Origin: an uncultured Roseobacter sp. | GTDB lineage: Bacteria; Pseudomonadota; Alphaproteobacteria; Rhodobacterales; Rhodobacteraceae | NCBI RefSeq assembly: GCF_947488185.1 | Contig: NZ_CANKYM010000005.1 | Location: 404,563 to 468,562, forward strand | Reading direction: 5' to 3' | DNA: 64,000 nucleotides | In this document: positions 51,971 through 61,000 of the stretch, piece after piece | How the letters are laid out: the number at the start of each line of letters is the position of its first letter | Numbering within the stretch: the stretch's first letter is position 1 | The notes under the pieces: model-generated | What the model saw: only the letters and a program-made list of their open reading frames with translations | Told to the model about the DNA's origin: nothing | Databases searched by the model: none | Made by a program: the position numbers and the translations under genes

Positions 51971-52669
51971 TCAATTGACTGCCAGCGTTTCCGCCCAGTG
52001 TTCGGGCATTGTGCCTGCGACCTCGGGCATGGCCTCCAGACGGTCCATCCAGGTGGAAATATACGGGTAAAGCTGGCGCATATCGCCTAGGCCGACTGCC
52101 TGCATTAGTTTGGGTTTGGTGGCGGCTGCCCGCTGTATGAGACGCACCTCGGGGTAGACAAGAGCTTCCGCCGCAGACAGATGATCACCGCAGAGATAGG
52201 GACGCCCATCCGACAAGCGCGCCTCAAGGTATCGGCATTCTACATGCGCCTGTGTCGCGCCGGTTTCCAACATGTCCGCTTCGAAGCTCCCCTTCTCCGG
52301 AAGCTCACCACGCGACGCGAATACCACGGTCAAAAGCTGTCGGTTTGCTTCTCTGAAATCATCGTAGCAGGTCATGACAAGCTGCCAGATTTCAAGCGCA
52401 TCGCCGGGTGTGGCCCCGAACAGCGGGGTTTGCGGATATTGTCGGTCCAACCAGGCGAGAATTGCGATGGAGTTGTGCACCGAGACATCGTTGTCCATCA
52501 AAACGGGCAGTGTGCCTCTGATGTTCAGCTTTCGGATATCAAAGTCACCCTCTTCGCGATCCGACGTGGTCAGTGTGCGGATATCAACCTGAATTCCCTT
52601 GAAGGCAAGCCCCAGACGGACCCGCCAGCTTGGCGGAGCACCGCTGATTTGAAAGAGCGTCCGTTGCAT
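51971..52669 (-). CDS. Glutathione S-transferase family protein
   Basis: A 232-residue GST. The N-terminal thioredoxin domain has APPSWRVRLGLAFKGIQVDI and the cis-Pro and glutathione-binding stretch GTLPVLMDNDVSVHNSIAIL; the C-terminal helical domain starts near residue 95. It heads a two-gene unit with DUF899 and is divergent from an HxlR regulator 114 bp away. The substrate is unknown; a detoxification role under HxlR control is likely. Confidence 0.9.
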   Translation of the reverse strand: MQRTLFQISGAPPSWRVRLGLAFKGIQVDIRTLTTSDREEGDFDIRKLNIRGTLPVLMDNDVSVHNSIAILAWLDRQYPQTPLFGATPGDALEIWQLVMTCYDDFREANRQLLTVVFASRGELPEKGSFEADMLETGATQAHVECRYLEARLSDGRPYLCGDHLSAAEALVYPEVRLIQRAAATKPKLMQAVGLGDMRQLYPYISTWMDRLEAMPEVAGTMPEHWAETLAVN

Positions 52670-52744
52670 TGCATCCTCCTGAGGTCATGTGATCAGGAAG
52701 ATACGGAGCCGGTATGCCTTTGCAAGAAGGCAGTTTTTTTGGGT

Positions 52745-52766
52745 ATAGTACTAAAAATGATACTAT
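52745..52766. promoter_or_regulatory. Candidate HxlR operator
   Basis: ATAGTA-N10-TACTAT, an inverted repeat in the divergent gap, extended inside as ATAGTAC...GATACTAT. It resembles the TAGTA-type sites of HxlR family regulators. It lies 17 bp before the HxlR start. Confidence 0.65.
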
Positions 52767-52783
52767 TGGGAGAGCGATAGCAT

Positions 52784-53137
52784 ATGCCGCTGGATAAATC
52801 GCGTGTTAAGAATGTGAAGGAACCTGCTGATAGAAAAGAGCTTTGCCCAATGCCGGACATCGCAAAACTGATCGGTGGGAAATGGAAACTCATCATCCTG
52901 CAGATTTTGATTTTTCGCGGAACCAAGCGTTTCAGCGAACTCAAACGAATGATCGACGGTGTGACGCAAACGATGCTCACGAACCAGCTTCGGGCGCTGG
53001 AAGCCGACGGTTTGGTCTCGCGCAAGGTCTACCCCGAAGTCCCGCCACGGGTGGAATACACGGCGACAGACCGGGCGATGGCGCTCACAAAAATGTTTCG
53101 CGAGATGCATGACTGGTGGGTGGCGGGGCAACGGTAG
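52784..53137 (+). CDS. HxlR family transcriptional regulator
   Basis: A 117-residue winged-helix regulator. It has the family core: Cys in LCPMPDIAKLIGGKW (about 21), IFRGTKRFSELKRMIDGVTQ and LEADGLVSRKVYPEVPPRVE. In relatives the cysteine senses quinones or aldehydes. It is divergent from the GST-DUF899 pair and probably represses it and itself. Confidence 0.92.
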   Translation: MPLDKSRVKNVKEPADRKELCPMPDIAKLIGGKWKLIILQILIFRGTKRFSELKRMIDGVTQTMLTNQLRALEADGLVSRKVYPEVPPRVEYTATDRAMALTKMFREMHDWWVAGQR

Positions 53138-53514
53138 AGTGGAACGTGCTCAGCCTGTCGCTGGCGCAGCGTTAACCTCACTCGAAACGGCATCGTCGGA
53201 CTACCAGGTTAGGGTGCATCTTTAGCTGTTCATTGTGCGGTTTTCCCTGCGTTTGGAAGAGCGGAAATCGTGTAGACGCCACACGATCACTCACCAATAT
53301 TTTCATCTGTTCGAATCGGGCAAATTTGTGGCGCCCGCGGCCACAATACGGCTGCAACCGGTGCTAGAAAACACCTATCATATTGATTTACATTATTATT
53401 TTTGTTTACCATGCTTCCACAAAATTGACACATTTCATAAAATTTATGCTAAAAATTTCACTGCACTGACCCCTGTCGGGTTGGCGCATCTGTGTGTTGA
53501 CGATTTGTTTTGGT
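53138..53514. other. AT-richer intergenic region, no gene seen
   Basis: 377 bp between the HxlR and VPLPA-CTERM-like genes. It is clearly more AT-rich than its neighbours, notably around 53380-53460. No credible gene, RNA or repeat was seen. It may carry the promoter of the surface-protein gene. Confidence 0.55.
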
Positions 53515-54279
53515 ATGCGAGGGGCAGTGCCCGTGTTTTGTGTGCGAGTAAGCTTGTTTACAGCGGCTGCAGTGTATTGCGCTGCGGCGTTCGCCCCCGC
53601 CGCGACCGCAAGCACGGTGCGCGAACTGCCTTCTGTGGCGTCTGAACCTTTGGGGGAATTCTCGCTGGCTGATCTCTTGACCGAAGATGCGTTGGGCGAT
53701 GAGTGTATCACCGAGGACGATATTGATCTGGCATTCTTTGCCTCCGGCAAAGGCATGCGGCTGCCCCGCACTTGCCTGCCTGACCCCTGCAATCAAGCTT
53801 TGACCCCCTTCCGATTGGCCGAGTTAATCGGACGGCCAGCACAAACGTCCGAATGGGACCGCTATTTTTCACGCTACGCAGATGCCTGCCGTAAAGAAGT
53901 AGTGAGTTTTGATGATGATGTGGCAGAAGAACCAGTGTCCAGAGCAGAATTCTGGGCGCCCATTCTAGGCGGCCGCGTGGTTCAAGGCCAATTGGCGCGT
54001 GGAGAGAGTATCTTTGACCGCACAGCGCGGCGCTTTTTCTATCCTCGTTCAGGTGGCAGCCCAAGGTTCGGTACACCGGTGTCCTTTGGCCCGGGCCCAT
54101 CGGGTGGCCCGACAACCACAACACCATTTGGTAGCGATCCCGAAGGCGATCCGGAAACCGGTGGGGATCCGAGCGGGACCGGCACCCCAATCCCAGCGCC
54201 CGTTCCCTTGCCGCTCGGTCTGTGGATGCTGGTCAGTGGGCTGCTTGGGCTCATCATGCTGCGCCGGGCACAGCACTAG
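53515..54279 (+). CDS. Secreted protein with VPLPA-CTERM-like sorting signal
   Basis: A 254-residue protein. It begins with a signal peptide (FCVRVSLFTAAAVYCAAAFA, cut near ATAS). The middle region (about 40-175) contains several Cys and acidic residues but no known domain. A Gly/Pro/Thr-rich linker (about 180-225) leads to a C-terminal tripartite sorting signal: PAPVPLPLGLWMLVSGLLG-like motif and helix, then RRAQH. Such signals are read by exosortase-like enzymes in envelope sorting, which are not in the window. The start at 53515 is an ATG; the TTG at 53494 is the alternative. Confidence 0.72.
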   Translation: MRGAVPVFCVRVSLFTAAAVYCAAAFAPAATASTVRELPSVASEPLGEFSLADLLTEDALGDECITEDDIDLAFFASGKGMRLPRTCLPDPCNQALTPFRLAELIGRPAQTSEWDRYFSRYADACRKEVVSFDDDVAEEPVSRAEFWAPILGGRVVQGQLARGESIFDRTARRFFYPRSGGSPRFGTPVSFGPGPSGGPTTTTPFGSDPEGDPETGGDPSGTGTPIPAPVPLPLGLWMLVSGLLGLIMLRRAQH

Positions 54280-54294
54280 AACAGGTCAGACCAA

Positions 54295-55620
54295 TCAGCG
54301 CGCGATTACGATATCAGCACGCAATCCCCCCAGACGTGCGGAGGAACTCAGCCGCAAAACACCGCCATGCGCTCTGGCAATGTCTGTCGCGATGGCAAGG
54401 CCAAGACCAACACCACCGCCCTTGTCCTGATTGCGGGCGCTGTCCAGCCTGGTAAATGCACGTGTCGCTTCCGCCCTGCGGCTTTCCGGAATACCGGGAC
54501 CGTCATCCTCGACACGAATGCGCAGGGTTTTTTCCGTCAACAGCACCGAAACCTCCGCCATCGCGCCGTAGCGCACAGCGTTTGAGATCAGGTTGTCGAG
54601 CGCCCGCCGCATGGCAATCACATTGAGTTGTACGGTGCCGTCGCCCTCGCCTTCCGCTGGCATCAGTGTCACGTCCCGCCCCGCACGGCGGGCGTTTTCC
54701 ACGACATTCGCAACAAGGTCATGCGGGTCGACAGGCTCCGGCTCCCCTTCACCTGCGCCCTTCACGAAATTCAAGAATGCATCGAGCATCTGCTGCATGT
54801 CATCAACATCCTGCTCCAGAGCCTCCCGCTCATCATCCTCCAGCATCGACAGGCTCAACCGCATACGGGTCAGTGGCGTGCGCAGATCGTGACTGACACC
54901 TGACAACATCAAGGTGCGCTGTTCGATCTGGCGTTCGATCCGATTGCGCATGTCCAGAAACGCATTGCCTGCCGCGCGCACCTCCACCGCGCCCGAGGGA
55001 GTATAGGGTTCATGCCGCCCGCGTCCGAAAGCTTCCGCCGCGCGCGCCAGCCGCTTGATCGGGCGCAACTGGTTCCGCAGGTAGAGGATGGCGATGACGG
55101 TTACCAAACCACCGAAGAACAGCATATTTACGAAAAGCTGGTGCGGGTTGGAGGCGGAAACACGTCGCCGATCGAAACTGATCACAACCGGGCCGTGACG
55201 GGTCTCGGCGTAGACATGCACGCGCCGGTTTTCGGTCAGATCAATTTGGCTGATCTGTGCCACCTGTTCCGGTAGCATCGATACGATCACCCGGCCTGAA
55301 AAATCAGAAAATGCACGCTGATGTTCGGTCGGCACTTCGGCAGGGTCAACGGCTTCGGCAGTGATGGCCAGTTGCGATGTCTCTTCAATCACATGGCTGC
55401 TGATAGATCCTCGATCCGGCGCACTGTCGATGACATCCAGTACAAAGCGCACTTCGCGAGCAACGGCGTTCGTCATCTGTTGCGTGACATCCTCGAAATG
55501 GCGCGTCAAAAAGAGCACCGTGACCACCAGTTGCAGGAACACCACCGGCAACAGCAGGATCAGAACCGCCCGCGCGTAGAGGCTGCGCGGCATATAGTGT
55601 TTGAGCCAGAGGAACGACAT
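54295..55620 (-). CDS. EnvZ-like sensor histidine kinase
   Basis: A 441-residue inner-membrane kinase. Helices at about 15-38 and 165-185 flank a ~125-residue periplasmic domain; HAMP follows (RPIKRLARAAEAFGRGRHEP), then HisKA with His in SGVSHDLRTPLTRMRLSLSM, and the HATPase with NLISNAVRYGAM, VEDDGPGIP and GVGLGLAIATDIA. It resembles EnvZ/RstB type kinases. The matching response regulator is not adjacent: the gene to its right is a divergent metallo-hydrolase and the one to its left is convergent. Confidence 0.88.
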   Translation of the reverse strand: MSFLWLKHYMPRSLYARAVLILLLPVVFLQLVVTVLFLTRHFEDVTQQMTNAVAREVRFVLDVIDSAPDRGSISSHVIEETSQLAITAEAVDPAEVPTEHQRAFSDFSGRVIVSMLPEQVAQISQIDLTENRRVHVYAETRHGPVVISFDRRRVSASNPHQLFVNMLFFGGLVTVIAILYLRNQLRPIKRLARAAEAFGRGRHEPYTPSGAVEVRAAGNAFLDMRNRIERQIEQRTLMLSGVSHDLRTPLTRMRLSLSMLEDDEREALEQDVDDMQQMLDAFLNFVKGAGEGEPEPVDPHDLVANVVENARRAGRDVTLMPAEGEGDGTVQLNVIAMRRALDNLISNAVRYGAMAEVSVLLTEKTLRIRVEDDGPGIPESRRAEATRAFTRLDSARNQDKGGGVGLGLAIATDIARAHGGVLRLSSSARLGGLRADIVIAR

Positions 55621-55665
55621 GGGCTAGACCCTAAAGGCGCCTCTGCCCATTAGAAAGAGTGAAAG

Positions 55666-56580
55666 ATGATGCCGCCGCGCGATGATCCTGATGCCCCTGC
55701 CGGTCGGGTGGAAGTCCTGGAACCGGGCGTGCGGCGGATCGTGGCCCCGAACCCCTCTCCGATGACCTTCAAGGGCACCAACAGCTATCTGCTGGGGGCA
55801 ACTGAGATCGCGGTGATTGATCCCGGCCCGCTGGATCAGGACCACCTTGCCGCCCTCCTTGATGCGCTCACGCCTGACCAGCGGATCACCCATATCGTCG
55901 TGAGCCACGCGCATCTGGATCATTCCCCTCTCGCCACCGCCTTACAGAAGGAATGTGGCGCGCCGATATACGGATTTGGCCCTGCAGGGAAAGGGCGCTC
56001 CGCGGTGATGCAGCGTCTCGCCGAAAGCGGGCTTGTGGGCGGAGGTGAGGGTATAGATGCCGCGTTTTCGCCCGATCACGAACTGGAGGATGGCGCGCTG
56101 CTGAAAGGACCGGACTGGCAGCTGCGCGCCCTTCATACGCCGGGTCACATTGGCAATCATATCTGCCTCGCCTGGGACGACATCTGCTTTACAGCCGATC
56201 ATGTGATGGGCTGGGCCAGTTCACTGGTCTCGCCGCCCGACGGCGATCTGACCGATTTCATGGCTTCTTGTCGACGTCTGCAAAAGACCGAATGGCGGCG
56301 ATTTTTTCCGGGCCATGGCGATCCGGTGGACAATCCGAAAGCAAGGCTGAATTGGCTTGTTGCGCATCGGAGATCGCGTGAAAGGGCGATCCTTGCAGCT
56401 CTGGAAAGCGGACCAGCAGATGCGCAATCCTTGGCCCGCGCCATTTACGGCGACACCCCCGCCGGCCTTATGGCTGCCGCGTCGCGCAACGTATTGGCGC
56501 ATCTGATTGATCTGGTTGGTAAAAACAAGGTGGCACCCAAAGCTCCCCTGCGCGCCGACACACGTTTTTATCTGGCTTGA
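55666..56580 (+). CDS. MBL-fold metallo-hydrolase
   Basis: A 304-residue metallo-beta-lactamase-fold protein, LACTB2-like. The metal site motif is VVSHAHLDHSPLATAL (H-x-H-x-D-H, about 86-91); further ligands are H in LHTPGHIGNHICLAW and D in CFTADHVMG and H in FPGHGDPVDNP. The C-terminus has a small winged-helix-like domain (AAASRNVLAHLIDLVGKNKV). The substrate is unknown; relatives cleave thioesters or RNA. It is divergent from the EnvZ-like kinase. Confidence 0.9.
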   Translation: MMPPRDDPDAPAGRVEVLEPGVRRIVAPNPSPMTFKGTNSYLLGATEIAVIDPGPLDQDHLAALLDALTPDQRITHIVVSHAHLDHSPLATALQKECGAPIYGFGPAGKGRSAVMQRLAESGLVGGGEGIDAAFSPDHELEDGALLKGPDWQLRALHTPGHIGNHICLAWDDICFTADHVMGWASSLVSPPDGDLTDFMASCRRLQKTEWRRFFPGHGDPVDNPKARLNWLVAHRRSRERAILAALESGPADAQSLARAIYGDTPAGLMAAASRNVLAHLIDLVGKNKVAPKAPLRADTRFYLA

Positions 56581-56661
56581 TGCCGCTGCGTCCAAAATTC
56601 AGGAATTCCTGCAAAATCCTCTGGACGGCGCAAAATGCCACTGCTATATCGCCCGAACCGT

Positions 56662-56736
56662 TCCGGCGTAGCTCAGCGGTAGAGCAGTTGACTGTTAATC
56701 AATTGGTCGTAGGTTCGATCCCTACCGCCGGAGCCA
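56662..56736 (+). tRNA. tRNA-Asn (GTT)
   Basis: A 75-nt cloverleaf with encoded CCA. Acceptor TCCGGCG/CGCCGGA; D arm TAGCTCAGCGGTAGAGCA; anticodon stem TTGA/TCAA with loop CTGTTAA, anticodon GTT; T arm GTAGG-TTCGATC-CCTAC. Confidence 0.97.
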
Positions 56737-56800
56737 AAAACTCAATTATCTCAATGCATTGTCAACATGCTTGGCTTCCCGCACATAGCACAAGCTCGTC

Positions 56801-56820
56801 GGGTAACAACTGGGGTAACA
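56801..56820 (+). repeat. Short direct repeat next to tRNA-Asn
   Basis: GGGTAACA occurs at 56801-56808 and 56813-56820, a 12-bp period, 65 bp right of tRNA-Asn. Such paired repeats near tRNA ends can be integrase arm-type sites; here no integrase is adjacent. Confidence 0.4.
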
Positions 56821-56875
56821 CGCTGAAGTTTTATCTTATTGCCACAAAACACTTGAGATTCTGAGTAATTCCGAA

Positions 56876-57643
56876 ATGCGCGCTCGGTATAAACGACTTC
56901 TACTAAAGCAAAATCCCGGTTGCATCTTCTGTGCTGGTGCCCAGCCGGCAACCACAGTTGATCATGTTCCCAACAAAGGAATGTTTCCTGATAGCCATAG
57001 ACCTAAGGGACTTGAGGTTCCGGCGTGTTCGGAATGCAATCGGCGCTCGCGTGTCTTTGAGGATATTGCATCCTTCATCTGCAGTGTTCGGTTTACAGTG
57101 AATGATAGGGTAAACAAGCACTTCGAAAGAAAGATGCGCGCCATCATGAACAACCAACCACACCTCATGGATGAGCTTATGCCAACCTTTCGACAGAAGA
57201 GGCAGGCGGCCAGATTTGTTGATGAGAAAGGCGAGGCCTGCGGCGCCTTCGATCTGAGAGGACCTAACATTGGCCGGGCAATGCTTCACTACGGAGCCAA
57301 ACTTGGTATGGCTCTGCACTGGCATACGACCGGTAATTCTCTGAGTGATCGTGGCAAAGTTGCCGTCTTGTGGTTCTCAAATTCCAATGCTCTTGTAGGA
57401 GACGTCCCACAACAACTGATGGAGCTGCTTCCCGACCCTAGAACCCTTTCTCAGGGCAAATTCAACGTGCGCGATCAATTCGAGTACGGTAGCGGGAAAA
57501 CAATTGATGGCGACTCCTGCGGCCATTGGGTGACCTTTGGAGAGGCGATTATGTATCAAATCTTCACTGGAGAGCAGATCAATACTGATATGCTGCCACC
57601 GCATCAGGTTCTAAGACCGGGTTTCATCACAGAAAACTGGTAA
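56876..57643 (+). CDS. HNH-like protein with CxxC zinc motifs
   Basis: A 255-residue protein. The N-terminal ~60 residues hold an HNH-like treble-clef zinc motif: PGCIFCAG (C-x-x-C at about 16-19), TTVDHVPNKGMFP (the D-H pair and Asn) and PACSECNRRSR (C-x-x-C at about 51-54). The remaining ~190 residues do not resemble a family I know; GTIRGPNIGRAMLHYGAKLG-like and GHWVTFGEAIMYQIFTGEQ blocks look conserved in style. It is probably a nuclease or zinc-binding accessory protein of a mobile region next to tRNA-Asn. No clear ribosome binding site is seen. Confidence 0.65.
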   Translation: MRARYKRLLLKQNPGCIFCAGAQPATTVDHVPNKGMFPDSHRPKGLEVPACSECNRRSRVFEDIASFICSVRFTVNDRVNKHFERKMRAIMNNQPHLMDELMPTFRQKRQAARFVDEKGEACGAFDLRGPNIGRAMLHYGAKLGMALHWHTTGNSLSDRGKVAVLWFSNSNALVGDVPQQLMELLPDPRTLSQGKFNVRDQFEYGSGKTIDGDSCGHWVTFGEAIMYQIFTGEQINTDMLPPHQVLRPGFITENW

Positions 57644-58042
57644 GCACCCGACCATCGGGCCCGAAATTGATTTGAGCGGAGTGCTGATCTGCACCCCGCT
57701 CGACGCACCGGCATCCCGCAGACGCAAAGGTGCTCAACCTCGAGGTCATCGAGAGGCCGCACCATGCCGGGGTTTATTCTCGGGATCAAAGACGTGCCGA
57801 TGGCCATTCCGCTCAGCCCGGCGACGGTTGACCGTTGATCGGCGGGAAGTGCCCACAGTGGCACCGCCAAGACGGCCACGGCGGCAAGGTCAGGGTCAAG
57901 GTCGTCTAGCCCTTCCCCGTCAGAACGCTCATGACGCTTTGCGCGGGCGACGACAGAGCCACAGTCAGCACATCCGGCAGGTCTAAATAGCGAACCCGCT
58001 CGCTGTCGATGCCGTCGGTTTCGCCGCTCTCAAACTGGCAAC
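57644..58042. other. Intergenic debris between the HNH-like gene and the RiPP locus
   Basis: About 400 bp. On the minus strand 57604-57879 has an open frame (about 90 residues, with PADQRSTVAGLSGMAIGTSL and DDLEVEHLCVCG) that reads like real protein but has no start context and is cut on both sides. It could be a decayed gene fragment. No match was recognised. Confidence 0.4.
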
Positions 58043-61000
58043 CTAGGGCTCCGGCGTGTCAAGCCAGCAAGGCTTTTCATCTGCCCAGCGTTGCACGAAC
58101 GGGTGGACTTCGACCTGTTTATCGGTTGTCCCACCTTCCGAGGTCCAGACGAAAAGCGGCACGCTTGGCGCACGTCCGGGCGCATTGGAGGGTGGTGGAC
58201 CTCCAGAACCGCCGCCTTGTTCCGCCGCAGCTGCCCGCGCCGCTGCTGCAATCGCGAGGTTCTCGTCGAACTTCCTGAAGTGAAACATTCCATCCGGGGG
58301 ATGCACGCAGTTGAAGTGGGCCACCACGCCTTTCATATCCGGTAAAACCACGATGCTATCAGCACTTTGATTGTCTACAGTGACAACTGTCCCACGCCAC
58401 AAACGCTCCCCCTGCAACACCAGCTTGCCCGGCCTGCCCGCCTCGAGCGAGAGAATTTGCGGATAGCGCTGAACATACTGGTCGAATTCCCGGTAGTAGT
58501 ATGGCGCACGGATGAAATCGAAGTTGAACCGGGCGGTGATCTCTTCCACCCGTCGCGGCAACTTGATCTCAAAGTTGCGACGGAACTGGCGCATGGAAGG
58601 CATGATCTCATCCGTCTCACCAGTGGCTGCAGCCGGGTCGGCCCTGCAGAGCTTGGTGAAGTCAACAGCGGGCGAGTTGACATGCGGCGGCTGCACCCAA
58701 CAGGCCCGTACATCGAAATCGACGCGCTTCCACCAGCTAGGCAGGCTGATCACAGCAGACAGCCTATGATGGCTGGACTGGTACCCCCCCGTGCCCCCTA
58801 ACGGCCGAGGGCGGATTGCCCAGCCAAAGGTCGCCCGGTCAGTAAAGTTCTTGCCGGTCGATTGGTCCTGTTGATCAGAGCCCGGCAAGTGGCTGAACCC
58901 GATCACCCGTGGATTGCTGACCACCTGTTCCCTACTTCTGGTGTCCGCCAAACTCATTTGTCCCGTCAGCGTCGATCCCGCAGGCAAGGCCGCGCCAAGC
59001 TGAGCGGAAGCCTCATCGATCCGGTGCGCCAGGTCGTCCCCGTCCCCGGCGCGCGGGCTCACGGCATAAACCGTGACATCGCTGCGCTGCGTGTTGATCC
59101 AGTCGCGCAGCATGCAGGACAGGTAAATCTCCGTACGGGCCTCGTGATTGTTGGCATGACGTTTCGCAAGGCCAAGACAGCTCTTGGTCATTTCAAGCCG
59201 TTGACGGGTCTCGTAGGAAAGCGCGCGCTTTTCGCAGCCCTTTGACGTCTGATCCGGTGACAGGTTCTGATCCACGATTTGCAGAGCAGCCTTCAGCCCC
59301 GCGTCCGAGAGCCGGATCGTACGCATGCTGACATTCTTTGCAATGCAGTTCGCCGTCAGACGCTGTTTCCAGTTTCCTCCGCCCCACACACCCCCGCCGC
59401 CAACCTTGAATTCATCGATGACGTCATAGAGACGGGCGGGAATAATCTCGCCGCGCGACCTGTTTGCGCGGTTTTGAACAGCCGGCAGAAACCCCGCCTC
59501 GCGTGCACCGAAGACTTCATTGCCGGGCAAATCCTTGTGTTGCGATACCTGGATGCGGCATCCCGTCGTACTGCAGCCTTCCAGCGAGATTTCGAGAAAA
59601 TCACGGATGGAACGGCTTTCGCGGTCGTAGACAGACAGCTCTTCCTGCAGGCGGGCGAGCAGGAAATGCGACATAAGCTCGTTGGAGGCATAGGCCGCTT
59701 CGCTGCGCACGATGAGGCATTTGTAGACCCCGACCACCGATGGGGCAGCAGGGCCGGTGCGTGCGGAGCATTGTTCGATGGTTGAGCGCAGTTGCGGATA
59801 GCTTGTCGCCTGCCCGCGGACAAGCACGAAGTTCTGCGCGCCTTCCTCCCGCAACCTTTTCCGCAAGGCTGCAATATCGGTTTCAGTCGGCAGATGTGCA
59901 TCGAACTTGGTCAGCGCTGCCAGCAACCGGAACTCGGCAGGCGCGGAGGCTTGGCCCTTTGCCGGGGCCGTCGGCCCCGCCCGTTTTTGAGGATCGAACG
60001 CGGCTTGCATCATCGCGCCAAATTGCGTCTCTCGGCCCCATTCCTCCATCCCCTGCCACACCGAGATCAGACGTACCAACGCTCTCTTGTAATCCTCGTC
60101 CTGCGGCATGGATCCTACATCCATCGGAGGCTCAGGCATGGCCTCTGTCATGGTCTGCTGCGGGCAGTCGATAAGAGTGCCCTCCTGCTGCATGGCCGCA
60201 CACTGGATGCTGCTTTCTGATTGCATGTTGCCGCCACCAGCCATGTTCTGCTGATTGGCCTGCGAAGGCCGCACACTGTTTTGAAGTTTTTGCAGGGTCA
60301 TCTGGCCTTCGACAGCAAGCACCGTGTTGATGTAATGCGCGCGTCGGATTGCCTTGCGAAACCCGGCCTGCACCAGCGGCGCCAGGGCATGAGAGCTCTT
60401 TACAGTCGGCACCTGATTATCTGTGCTCCAGTCAAAGCCAATGGTCTCGGCAATCCAGTCCTTGCAAGCACTTGCCCAGCCCGGCGCGAGCCGGCTGGAA
60501 CTGGTTATGTCCGCGTGCACCAACCGCCGTTCACGACACAGCGCAAGCACCTCCGGGTCGTAAACGACCGCGTTCAGGAATGACGAAATCAGCTCGCGCC
60601 GCAAGAACCAGTCCAGCGCAATGTTTTCCTTTGGGTCGACCGGGTTGTGCAGACGACCGTTCTGGCGAAAGGCCTCGATCCGTGCATCCAGCACCTTTGT
60701 CAGGAACTGCTGGATTTCCCGCTGCCACCCGCGCAACAGCTCCACGTCATCCACGATACGGCTTCGTTCGCTTATCACTTTCTGAGCATTGCAAACGACA
60801 TCATCCTCCGTGCCGATGCAATCCCGCTCGAAATCGGTATAGGGGTCGCGGGCTTCGATGATGAAAACGGCTGTCCCCGGATAACTGCGCCGGTTGATCA
60901 GGGGCATCACAACAGCGTCAAAGTTCAGCCGGTATAGCGTATTGCCTTCAAGGTCATGGCCGTCGTCCAGCAGCGTATCCATCAGATCGGTGCGCAGCCG

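Noticed and set aside
53235..53645. 136-residue frame on the plus strand before the VPLPA-CTERM-like gene
   Set aside because: Cysteine/His-rich nonsense-like composition and overlap with the better signal-peptide gene; no ribosome binding site.
57604..57986. Frames of about 90-100 residues on either strand
   Set aside because: No start context and no recognisable family; noted only as possible gene debris.
58040..58056. Inverted match to the tRNA-Asn 3' end (GGCTCCGGCG) at the end of the 1182-residue gene
   Set aside because: Ten bases, inverted, and inside coding sequence for the last residues; most likely chance rather than an attachment site.
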